A DNA stretch of 11,790 nt, from the NCBI GenBank assembly GCA_027451915.1, contig DAIDHU010000102.1:1-11790 (forward strand). The letters run 5' to 3'. Under the pieces are notes generated by a model. It saw only the letters and a list, made by a program, of their open reading frames with translations. It searched no databases and had not been told where the DNA came from. Shown one piece after another: positions 1 to 6,258 of the stretch. The position numbers and the translations under genes are program-made. Positions within the stretch are counted from its first letter, which is position 1. The number at the start of each line of letters is the position of its first letter. The stretch comes from Thiomonas sp. (GTDB lineage: Bacteria; Pseudomonadota; Gammaproteobacteria; Burkholderiales; Burkholderiaceae_C).

Positions 1-1454
1 GCTTCCTTGGTGATCTGCACGTCGTGCACATGGCTTTCGCGCATGCCCGCCGAGGTGATCTCCACGAACTGGGCGCGCGCGCGCATCTGCTCGATGCTGG
101 CGCAGCCGCAGTAGCCCAGCGAGGAGCGCAGGCCGCCCACCAGCTGGTACAGGATGGCGCCCAGCGCGCCCTTGTAGGGCACGCGGCCCTCGATGCCCTC
201 GGGCACGAACTTCTCGGCGCCGGCCGAGGCCGGGGCCTCCAGGCCGTCCTGGAAGTAGCGGTCGGCCGAGCCGGCGTTCATCGCGCCGATCGAGCCCATG
301 CCGCGGTAGGTCTTGTAGGAGCGGCCCTGGTACAGGATGACCTCGCCGGGCGCCTCCTCGGTGCCGGCGAACATGCTGCCCATCATCACGCTGTGCGCCC
401 CCGCCGCCACCGCCTTGGAGACGTCGCCCGAATAGCGGATGCCCCCGTCGCCGATCAGGGGCACGCCGGTGCCCTCCAGGGCCTGCGCCACGTTGGCGAT
501 GGCCGTGATCTGCGGCACCCCCACGCCGGCGACGATGCGCGTGGTGCAGATGGAGCCGGGGCCGATGCCCACCTTGACCCCGTCGGCCCCGGCCTCGACC
601 AGCGCGCGCGCGGCCTCGGCGGTGGCGATGTTGCCGCCGATCACGTCCACGTCCGGGTAATGGGTCTTGACCCAGCGCACGCGGTCGATCACGCCCTGGC
701 TGTGGCCGTGCGCGGTGTCCACGATGATCACGTCCACGCCGGCCCGCACCAGTGCCTCCACGCGCTCGTCGGTGCCCTCGCCCACGCCGACGGCCGCGCC
801 CACGCGCAGCTTGCCCTGCGGGTCGCGCGCGGCGTTGGGGCGCTCGGTGGCCTTGAGAATGTCCTTCACGGTCATCAGGCCGCGCAGCTCGAACTGGTCG
901 TTGATCACCAGCACGCGCTCCAGGCGGTGCTTGTGCATCAGCGCCTTGGCTTCGTCGGGCGTGGCCCCCTCGCGCACCGTGATCAGGCGCTCGCGCGGGG
1001 TCATGATGTCGCGCACCGGGGCGTCCAGGCGGCTTTCGAAACGCAGGTCGCGGTTGGTGACGATGCCCACCACCTTGCCGTTCTCGATCACCGGAAAGCC
1101 CGAGATGCCATGCTGGCGCGAAAGTGCCACCACGTCGCTGACCTTCACCCCGGGCGCGATGGTGATGGGGTCCTTGAGCACCCCGGATTCGAAGCGCTTG
1201 ACCCGCGCCACCTCGGTGGCCTGGGCCTTGGGCGACAGGTTCTTGTGGATGATGCCGATGCCCCCTTCCTGGGCCATGGCGATGGCCAGCCTGGACTCGG
1301 TCACGGTGTCCATCGCCGCGGACACCAGCGGGATGTTGAGCCGGATCCGGCGGCTCAGTTGGGTGGCAAGGCTGGTGTCTTTGGGCAGGACTTGGGAGTA
1401 AGCCGGAACCAAAAGAACGTCGTCGAACGTCAACGCTTTTCCGAGAAGGCGCAT
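1..1454 (-). CDS. guaB: Inosine-5'-monophosphate dehydrogenase (3' end cut by window edge)
   Basis: Cytoplasmic enzyme that oxidises IMP to XMP with NAD+, the committed step of guanine nucleotide synthesis. The 484 visible residues form the usual (beta/alpha)8 barrel with two CBS domains inserted at about residues 93-202. The catalytic loop GPGSICTTR places the nucleophilic cysteine at residue 303. The phosphate-binding GDGGIR lies at 335-340 and the mobile-flap Arg-Tyr at 399-400 (DRYFQ). The N-terminus starts RLLGKALTFDDVLLVPAYS, typical of the family. The visible end, HDVQITKE, is close to the family C-terminus, so only a few residues should be missing beyond base 1. The start is ATG at 1454, with a strong Shine-Dalgarno GGAGGA (1458-1463, minus strand) 3 to 4 bases before it. 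It diverges from the DUF4124 gene. The usual partner guaA is not in view. Identification is near certain. Confidence 0.97.
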   Translation of the reverse strand, partial: MRLLGKALTFDDVLLVPAYSQVLPKDTSLATQLSRRIRLNIPLVSAAMDTVTESRLAIAMAQEGGIGIIHKNLSPKAQATEVARVKRFESGVLKDPITIAPGVKVSDVVALSRQHGISGFPVIENGKVVGIVTNRDLRFESRLDAPVRDIMTPRERLITVREGATPDEAKALMHKHRLERVLVINDQFELRGLMTVKDILKATERPNAARDPQGKLRVGAAVGVGEGTDERVEALVRAGVDVIIVDTAHGHSQGVIDRVRWVKTHYPDVDVIGGNIATAEAARALVEAGADGVKVGIGPGSICTTRIVAGVGVPQITAIANVAQALEGTGVPLIGDGGIRYSGDVSKAVAAGAHSVMMGSMFAGTEEAPGEVILYQGRSYKTYRGMGSIGAMNAGSADRYFQDGLEAPASAGAEKFVPEGIEGRVPYKGALGAILYQLVGGLRSSLGYCGCASIEQMRARAQFVEITSAGMRESHVHDVQITKE

Positions 1455-1585
1455 AAATCCTCCAGGCGCAAAAGGCGATGATAAAAGACAACGCGCTCCA
1501 GCCGCCGGCGCGGGCTCGGCGCCATGCCGTAAAGTGGAGGGCATTTTCCGCCGCCACGCCGCCTCGACCACCGGAGTCGCAGCCC

Positions 1586-2110
1586 ATGCGCATCGCCTTT
1601 CGCCGCCCTTCGGGGCCCCTCCCGCGCGCCCTGTCCGCCCTGCTGGGCACCGCGGCCCTGCTCTGCCTGGCACCGGCGGCGCAGGCGCAATGGAAATGGA
1701 TGTCGCCCTCGGGCGTGGTGCAGTACAGCGACCAGCCGCCCCCGCCCGACACGCCGAACCGCGACATCCTCGCGCGCCCCACGCCGAACAGCGTGCAGCA
1801 GCCCCTGCCGCCCGCCAGCGGCGCCAGCGCCGGAGCGGCCGCCGCGGTGCGCGCGGGCATGGCCAAGGCCCAGGAACGCCAGGAGCAGCAGCGCAAGGCC
1901 CGGGAACAGGCGCAGCAATTGCAGGCCCAGGTGCAGGCGCAGCAGCGGGCGCAATTGTGCGCACAGGCGCGCCAGCAACTGCAGACTCTCGACAGCGGGC
2001 GCCGCGTGCGCCAGGCCGGCGCCAACGGCCAGCTGGACTACCTGGATTCGGCCCAGATCCAGGCGCAGCGCCAGCAGGCGATGGCGGCCATGCAGTCCAG
2101 CTGCTACTAG
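1586..2110 (+). CDS. Secreted DUF4124-domain protein with Gln-rich coiled-coil tail
   Basis: Small exported protein of unknown function, 174 residues from the chosen start. Residues 1-34 look like a Sec signal peptide: basic start MRIAFRR, hydrophobic core near 18-30, and cleavage after AQA at 34. The mature N-terminus QWKWMSPSGVVQYSDQPPP matches the short DUF4124 domain (aromatic WKW, then a Gly-x-x-x-Tyr-Ser-Asp-x-Pro-Pro strand). A Pro/Ala linker follows (65-90), then a Gln/Arg/Ala-rich helix (about 93-135) likely to form a coiled coil, and a short tail ending SSCY. The mature part has two cysteines (C125, C173) that could form a disulfide. The start at 1586 is preferred because a GGAG lies 9 bases upstream and the signal peptide follows directly; a longer frame from 1478 would bury that signal. 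DUF4124 proteins are often periplasmic or envelope-associated; no role can be assigned here. Confidence 0.85.
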   Translation: MRIAFRRPSGPLPRALSALLGTAALLCLAPAAQAQWKWMSPSGVVQYSDQPPPPDTPNRDILARPTPNSVQQPLPPASGASAGAAAAVRAGMAKAQERQEQQRKAREQAQQLQAQVQAQQRAQLCAQARQQLQTLDSGRRVRQAGANGQLDYLDSAQIQAQRQQAMAAMQSSCY

Positions 2111-2117
2111 CCCAGGT

Positions 2118-3140
2118 CTACCTCGGCCCCGCCTGCGCGTCCCGCGGCGAAGCCTGCACGCCCTCGAGCAGCAGGCGAATCCGCACCTTCACCGCGTTCA
2201 GTCCGTCGAACTCGCCCCCTTCGCAGGGGCCGTTGCGCGGCACCACCTGCACCCGCACGCCCGCCTCGGCGGCCTGGTCCAGCGCGGCCTGGAGCTGCTC
2301 GTGCACGGTCCCGCTTCCGGTGCCCAGCACCACCAGTCCATGCAGCCTCGGGCGCAGCGTGCCGGCGGACGAGGCCGCCAGCAAGGCGCGCACCATCTCG
2401 CCGTCGGCTCCGGCGTGGCTGCACACCAGTTCCACCCGCGGCCAGGGCGCGTCCCGCGCGGGCAGGGGTCGGGAGGCGAACGGGCGCCGCGCGGCCTGCG
2501 GCTGCTCGCGGGTGAAACGCGTGCCGCTGGCCCCGATGAATCCCAGCGGGCCGCGCTCACCCGAGCCGAAGGCGTCGATGCGCGCCGGGTGCTGCTTGCT
2601 CACGTCGCATGCGGCGTGCACGCGCCCGTGCGCCACGCACAACACGCCCCGCCCGTCGGCGGCCGGATCCCCGGCCACGCGCACGGCGTCGAACAGATTG
2701 CGCGGGCCGTCGGCCGACAAGGCGGCCGCCGGCAGCATGGCGGCGGTGAGCACCACGGGGCTGCCCGGCTCGAGCAGGCAGTCCAGCGCGTAGGCGCTTT
2801 CCTCCAGGGTGTCGCTGCCGTGGGTGATCACGCAGCCGGCGGTGCCCGCGCGTTCGCGCCACGCCCGCACCGCCCGTGCCAGATCCAGCCAAAGCCCCGG
2901 GCCGGCATCCTTGCTGTCGATATTGCACAGCTGGGCGAACTCCAGCCGGGCATGCTGCTGCACTCCGGGGGCCGAGGCCAGCAGCTGATCCACGCCCAGC
3001 ACGCCGGCGGTGTACCCGGCGCCGGTGGCGGTGTTGGCGGCGGGGGCCACGCCGGCGATGGTGCCGCCGGTGCCCAGCACCAGCACATGGGACAGCGGGC
3101 CCGGGCCGGCCGCGGGGAATTCGGATCGGGGATCTTGCAT
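2118..3140 (-). CDS. L-asparaginase (asparaginase/glutaminase family)
   Basis: Predicted to hydrolyse L-asparagine to aspartate and ammonia, possibly also glutamine. The 340-residue length fits the bacterial asparaginase I/II family. The first nucleophile motif TGGTIAG has its Thr at 27, and the Tyr of the flexible loop is at 43 (GYTAG). The NIDSKD substrate loop is at 73-78. The second catalytic motif reads HGSDT (107-111), with Ser109 where E. coli AnsB has Thr89, plus the charge-relay Asp110. The lysine of DVSK (182) matches the E. coli Lys162 position. SADGPRNLFDAV (142-153) is also conserved. The usual GAMRP segment reads AAMLP (133-137), so the Arg is replaced by Leu. I see no signal peptide, so the protein is probably cytoplasmic despite a type II-like sequence. 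There is no obvious Shine-Dalgarno before ATG 3140, but no better start exists before the catalytic strand. The gene diverges from lexA over 63 bases. I cannot choose between ansA and ansB. Confidence 0.88.
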   Translation of the reverse strand: MQDPRSEFPAAGPGPLSHVLVLGTGGTIAGVAPAANTATGAGYTAGVLGVDQLLASAPGVQQHARLEFAQLCNIDSKDAGPGLWLDLARAVRAWRERAGTAGCVITHGSDTLEESAYALDCLLEPGSPVVLTAAMLPAAALSADGPRNLFDAVRVAGDPAADGRGVLCVAHGRVHAACDVSKQHPARIDAFGSGERGPLGFIGASGTRFTREQPQAARRPFASRPLPARDAPWPRVELVCSHAGADGEMVRALLAASSAGTLRPRLHGLVVLGTGSGTVHEQLQAALDQAAEAGVRVQVVPRNGPCEGGEFDGLNAVKVRIRLLLEGVQASPRDAQAGPR

Positions 3141-3151
3141 TGTGTGTTGAT

Positions 3152-3167
3152 CTGGATAAAAATACAG
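3152..3167 (+). promoter_or_regulatory. LexA operator (SOS box) between asparaginase gene and lexA
   Basis: The 16-mer CTGGATAAAAATACAG matches the CTGT-N8-ACAG LexA site with one mismatch in the left arm (CTGG) and an AT-rich centre, in an otherwise GC-rich region. A second right half-site, TATACAG, lies 14 bases further on (3175-3181) but its left arm (AGGC) is poor. The site is 36 bases before the lexA ATG and 11 bases before the asparaginase ATG on the other strand. Autoregulation of lexA is the expected role. Control of the divergent gene is possible. A -10-like TATACA (3175-3180) for lexA overlaps the second half-site. Confidence 0.65.
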
Positions 3168-3203
3168 GCACTTTTATACAGTGCCGCCCGAGGAGCAGCC
3201 TGC

Positions 3204-3869
3204 ATGCCCAACGCCGCGAAGCTTACCGCCCGCCAGGAGGAGATCCTCAGGCTCATCGCCCGCAGCATCGAACGCAGTGGGTACCCGCCGACGCGCGCGG
3301 AAATTGCCGCCGAGCTGGGGTTCCGCTCCGCCAATGCCGCCGAGGATCATTTGCACGCACTGGCCCGCAAGGGCAAGCTGGAGCTGGCCTCCGGCACCTC
3401 GCGGGGCATCCGGCTCACGCCCCAGGCGGCCGGCGCGCTGCGCCCCGGCGCGGGCGCGCTGGTGCGCGCGCTTCCCGGCATGGAGCAACTGATGCTGCCC
3501 CTGATCGGCCGCGTGGCCGCCGGCAGCCCCATCCTCGCCCAGGAGCATGTGGAGAGCACCGTCGGGGTCGACCCCAGCCTGTTCAGCGCCCGGCCCGACT
3601 ACCTGCTGAAGGTGCGTGGCGCCAGCATGCAGGGCGCGGGCATCCTCGACGGAGACCTGCTGGCCGTGCGCCAGACCCAGGACGTGCGCAACGGCCAGAT
3701 CGTCGTGGCCCGCCTTGGCGACGAGGTCACGGTCAAGCGCCTGCGGCGCGGCCCCTCGCGCATCGAGCTGCTGCCCGAGAATCCGGATTTCTCGCCCATC
3801 GTGGTCGAGCCCGGCCAGCCCTTCGATATCGAGGGCCTGGCCGTGGGGCTGCTCCGAAACGGGGTCTGA
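3204..3869 (+). CDS. lexA: SOS-response repressor and autoprotease LexA
   Basis: Represses DNA-damage genes and cleaves itself when RecA filaments form. It has 221 residues against about 202 in E. coli; much of the excess is a longer linker. The N-terminal winged helix-turn-helix spans about 1-70, with recognition segment RSANAAEDHLHALARKG (41-57), almost the same as E. coli. The linker at 71-96 is Ala/Gly/Pro-rich. The self-cleavage Ala-Gly is at 106-107 in GRVAAGSPI. The catalytic serine is Ser141 (GASMQGAGI) and the general-base lysine Lys178 (EVTVKRL). The C-terminal beta-domain runs to the end. The start ATG at 3204 has AGGAG 8 bases upstream (3191-3195). The same frame is open far upstream, but that part lies opposite the asparaginase gene and has no LexA similarity. 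Regulation is by the LexA box at 3152-3167. It converges on rraA with a 39-base gap. Confidence 0.97.
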   Translation: MPNAAKLTARQEEILRLIARSIERSGYPPTRAEIAAELGFRSANAAEDHLHALARKGKLELASGTSRGIRLTPQAAGALRPGAGALVRALPGMEQLMLPLIGRVAAGSPILAQEHVESTVGVDPSLFSARPDYLLKVRGASMQGAGILDGDLLAVRQTQDVRNGQIVVARLGDEVTVKRLRRGPSRIELLPENPDFSPIVVEPGQPFDIEGLAVGLLRNGV

Positions 3870-3908
3870 GCCGCAACGCGGGCCCGTAGCGGGGCTCCCG
3901 GGCGGCGC

Positions 3909-4451
3909 TCAGCCCGATCCGGCGGGTGGCCGGTGCACGGCCTGTACGCTCACCAGGATTCCATCGGCGTCGGCGTACAGCCACTCGCCGGGGCGCACCG
4001 GCACTCCCTGGATCCGCACCGGTTGGTCACGCGCTCCAGTGCCCAGCTTGCGCGGCGGCACCGGAACGCAGGCCAGCGCGCGCACCCCGATGGCGCAAGC
4101 CTGCAATTCCTGCACGTCACGCACGCAGCCGTCGATCACCACGCCGGCCCAGCCGTTGCGCACCGCCAGTTCCGAGAGCTTGCCGCCGAACAGGGCGCGG
4201 GCCATCGATCCCCCGCCGTCGACCACCAGCACCCGCTGCATTCCGGCCTGCTCCAGGGTGGCGCGCAACAGCGTGTTGTCCTCCAGGCAACTCAGGGTGA
4301 CGACCTCGCCGAAGAACACGCCCTGGCGGCCGTAGTGGCGGAATACCGGGGGCAGCACGCGCAGTTCCCCCCGCTCGATCGCCTCGCCATGCTGGTCGCA
4401 GAAGTCGCAGGTATTGATCGCGCAGGTGGCGGAGGAATTCGACAAGGGCAT
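3909..4451 (-). CDS. rraA: RraA family protein (RNase E regulator-like / HMG aldolase-like)
   Basis: A 180-residue member of the RraA fold. Family members either bind and inhibit RNase E or act as metal-dependent 4-hydroxy-4-methyl-2-oxoglutarate/oxaloacetate-type aldolases. Visible motifs are RVLPPVFRHYG (31-41), LEDNTLLR (56-63), the glycine run VVDGGGSMARALFG (77-89), NGWAGVVIDG (99-108) and the Arg111-Asp112 pair expected to position substrate and Mg2+ in the aldolase form. The tail contains GEWLYADADGILV (155-167). The start ATG at 4451 has GGAG 9 bases upstream (4461-4464, minus strand); longer frames upstream lack family similarity. The N-terminus has three closely spaced cysteines (C10, C15, C18); C18 is in the conserved DFCDQH segment and the other two look lineage-specific. 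The gene stands alone, convergent with lexA and divergent from ctaG. The family is secure; the regulator versus aldolase role cannot be decided from sequence alone. Confidence 0.92.
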   Translation of the reverse strand: MPLSNSSATCAINTCDFCDQHGEAIERGELRVLPPVFRHYGRQGVFFGEVVTLSCLEDNTLLRATLEQAGMQRVLVVDGGGSMARALFGGKLSELAVRNGWAGVVIDGCVRDVQELQACAIGVRALACVPVPPRKLGTGARDQPVRIQGVPVRPGEWLYADADGILVSVQAVHRPPAGSG

Positions 4452-4663
4452 GGAAAGATTCTCCGGAAAGTTCTGAGCGGCCCCCAGGGCAGGGCCTGGT
4501 GCGGCATGCCCCTGATTGCACGGCCTGGCGACCCACAGCGTAATGCTCCAAGTCAAATCCGGTCGTAACAAGGGCCCGCGGCGGGGCCGCGAGGACCGGG
4601 CACGCGTGCATCGCGCTATGCTCGCTGCTGCGCCGCATCGCGACGCCCGCCCAAGCTCGCCGC
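4452..4663. other. Divergent intergenic region between rraA and ctaG
   Basis: These 212 bases must hold the promoters of rraA (leftward) and ctaG (rightward). I see a TTGACT hexamer for the minus strand (4551-4556) but no good -10 at the right distance, and only weak sigma-70-like elements for the plus strand. A perfect 6-base stem with a 3-base loop lies at 4577-4591 (CGCGGC/GCCGCG). No small ORF with a ribosome binding site stands out. Confidence 0.4.
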
Positions 4664-5569
4664 ATGTCGCTGAACTGGTTCGTCCCCTGGTATCCCTCCT
4701 GGCCCATGGCCGCCTTCCTGGCGCTTGGGGCCCTGCTCTACCTGCGTGGCAGCCTGCGGCGGCGCACGCCCGCATGGCGCCAGGCCCTGTTCTGGACCGG
4801 CTGGATCCTGATCTGGCAAGGACTGCAGACCCAGTGGGACTACCTGGCCGAGCACGAGTTCTTCGTGCACATGCTGCAGCAAACGGCCTTGCACGACCTC
4901 GGGCCCTTGCTGGTCATCGCCGCCTGGCCCGGACCCACGTGGCGTTCCGGGCTTCCGGCTCGCTGGCGCCAGCGCTGGCTGCTGCCCCTGCTGCGCCTGG
5001 CGCCGGTGCGCTGGGCCAGCGCCGTGGTGCTCAACGCGGCGGTCGCGGTGGCGCTGTTTTCCGGGCTGGTGGTGTTCTGGCTGGTGCCCGCGGTGCACGT
5101 CGGGGTCATGCTCAACACCCAGCTGTACCAGTTGATGAACTGGACCATGGTGTTCGACGGCCTGCTGTTCTGGTGGCTGGTGCTCGATCCCCGCCCCGCT
5201 CCGCCGGCGCATCTGCGCCCGGGCTGGCGCATTTTCCTGCCGGTCATCGGCATGCTGCCGCAAATGCTGCTGGGCGCGGTCCTGGCGCTGAACAGCACCG
5301 ACTGGTATCCCATCTACTCCCTGTGCGGGCGCGCGGTGCAGGGGCTGAGCGCGATGAGCGACCAGCACCTGGGGGGGCTGATCCTGTGGATTCCCGCCTC
5401 GGCCGTCAACGTGCTGGCCGCGATGGCCGCTCTGCGGCGCTGGATGCGCCTGTCCGAACGCAGGGCCGCGGCCCCGGCACGGCCGCTGGCGCAGCCGCCG
5501 GCGGCTCGCCGATCGTCGGCCGGCGCGTCGGCGATCAGTGGTCGATCAGTTGACGCAGGTCATGCGTGA
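4664..5569 (+). CDS. ctaG: Cytochrome c oxidase assembly factor, caa3-type CtaG family
   Basis: Polytopic inner-membrane protein of the caa3_CtaG family, linked to maturation (probably copper insertion) of haem-copper oxidases. It is unrelated in sequence to Cox11, which shares the name CtaG. The 301 residues contain about seven membrane segments, near 13-28, 41-56, 70-87, 120-142, 157-174, 189-209 and 234-256. Conserved features include HMLQQTALHDLGPLL (69-83), the LMNWTMVFDGLLFWWLVLD helix (157-175) and the SDQHLGGLILWI helix (232-243). The Ala/Arg/Pro-rich tail from about 265 is probably cytoplasmic and not conserved. No good Shine-Dalgarno precedes ATG 4664; an ATG at residue 15 would shorten the protein into the first membrane helix, so 4664 is preferred. 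The last 35 bases overlap the convergent SCO gene, which encodes a copper chaperone for the same enzyme class. The family call is solid. Confidence 0.9.
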   Translation: MSLNWFVPWYPSWPMAAFLALGALLYLRGSLRRRTPAWRQALFWTGWILIWQGLQTQWDYLAEHEFFVHMLQQTALHDLGPLLVIAAWPGPTWRSGLPARWRQRWLLPLLRLAPVRWASAVVLNAAVAVALFSGLVVFWLVPAVHVGVMLNTQLYQLMNWTMVFDGLLFWWLVLDPRPAPPAHLRPGWRIFLPVIGMLPQMLLGAVLALNSTDWYPIYSLCGRAVQGLSAMSDQHLGGLILWIPASAVNVLAAMAALRRWMRLSERRAAAPARPLAQPPAARRSSAGASAISGRSVDAGHA

Positions 5570-6134
5570 TCTGGGCCGGAGGTGAATTTTCCGAGCCGAT
5601 CAACCGCCCACGCCCGCGCTTGTCGAACACGTAGATCGCCGCGCTGTGGTTGACCACGTAGTTCCCCGAGGCGTCCTTCTGCCCGTAGTTGAAGGCCACG
5701 TGGAAACGCTTGGCGGTGGCCTGGATCTGCGCCATGGTGCCGCTCAGGCCCACCGCCTCGGGGCTGAAGGCCCGCGTGTAGGCCTTGAGGATGGGCAGGG
5801 TGTCGCGCGCCGGATCGACCGACACGAACAGGATGCGCACGTCCCCGGCCTGGGGCCCCAGGGCCTGCACCGCGTCGGCCAGGTGGGACATGGTCAGCGG
5901 GCACACGTCCGGGCAATGGGTGTAGCCGAAGTACAGGATCACCACCTTGCCGGCGTAATCGGCCGCCGTGACCGGCCTGCCCTCGTCGTTCACCAGCTGG
6001 AACTTGAGGTCGGGCAGCACGCTGCCGACATCGTCCAGGTCCCAATGCAGTTTCTTGCCGCAGGCACCGAGCAGCAGCAGCGTCGCCAGGCCTGCCAGCG
6101 CGGCGCGCAGCAGGCGGCCTTTCCAGAATGTCAT
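5535..6134 (-). CDS. SCO1/SenC/PrrC family copper-binding lipoprotein
   Basis: Membrane-anchored, periplasm-facing thioredoxin-fold protein that delivers copper to the CuA centre of cytochrome c oxidase. The 199 residues begin with a lipoprotein signal (MTFWKGRLLR, hydrophobic core, lipobox LGAC with lipidated Cys25). The copper site is complete: C74 and C78 in HCPDVCPLT, plus His163 in VVNHSAAIYVFD. The SVDPARDT segment (105-112) is also typical. ATG 6134 is chosen because it gives a normal 24-residue signal peptide; an in-frame ATG at 6191 would add 19 unlikely residues. Neither start has a clear ribosome binding site. The gene lies 124 bases downstream of clpB on the same strand, separated by hairpins, and converges on ctaG with a 35-base overlap. 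Placing two oxidase copper-assembly genes together supports both calls. Confidence 0.94.
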   Translation of the reverse strand: MTFWKGRLLRAALAGLATLLLLGACGKKLHWDLDDVGSVLPDLKFQLVNDEGRPVTAADYAGKVVILYFGYTHCPDVCPLTMSHLADAVQALGPQAGDVRILFVSVDPARDTLPILKAYTRAFSPEAVGLSGTMAQIQATAKRFHVAFNYGQKDASGNYVVNHSAAIYVFDKRGRGRLIGSENSPPAQITHDLRQLIDH

Positions 6135-6198
6135 CGTCGGGTCGGGGTTCGGGTCGCGCCGCCCGCGCATCGGGCTGGCGAAAACCCTCATGCTAGCG

Positions 6199-6215
6199 CC
6201 TGGCGGCCAGCCAGG
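6199..6215 (-). repeat. Small inverted repeat between clpB and SCO gene
   Basis: CCTGGC and GCCAGG form a perfect 6-base stem around a 5-base loop. It follows the larger clpB-proximal hairpin in the clpB transcript. There is no T-run after it, so its role in ending or stabilising the transcript is uncertain. Confidence 0.35.
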
Positions 6216-6235
6216 GTCGTCGGCATGGGGGCCTT

Positions 6236-6256
6236 CCGGCCCGCCCCGCGGGCCGG
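6236..6256 (-). terminator. GC-rich hairpin directly after clpB stop codon
   Basis: A perfect 9-base stem (CCGGCCCGC with GCGGGCCGG) and a 3-base loop begin 2 bases after the clpB stop on the minus strand. No U-tract follows, so it is not a canonical intrinsic terminator. It could pause polymerase, protect the 3' end from exonucleases or give partial termination before the SCO gene. Confidence 0.45.
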
Positions 6257-6258
6257 GG

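Noticed and set aside
24..1481. 485-residue open frame on the plus strand
   Set aside because: Lies opposite guaB, which has a complete set of IMP dehydrogenase motifs. The translation is low-complexity Ala/Gly/His/Arg, typical of antisense frames in GC-rich DNA.
1478..1585. Longer start for the DUF4124 protein
   Set aside because: Would put 36 extra residues ahead of a clear signal peptide; ATG 1586 has its own GGAG.
3145..3157. 13-base exact repeat shared with 8928-8940, considered as a dispersed repeat element
   Set aside because: A repeat of this length is expected about once or twice by chance in a window this size, and similarity stops at its edges. Only the FNR-like reading is kept, as a separate low-confidence finding.
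2301..3203. Open extension upstream of and in frame with lexA
   Set aside because: Opposite the asparaginase gene, no LexA similarity, and the ATG at 3204 has a good ribosome binding site and standard LexA N-terminus.
3870..3908. Bidirectional terminator between lexA and rraA
   Set aside because: Several short GC stems are possible but imperfect, and there is no T-run on either strand.
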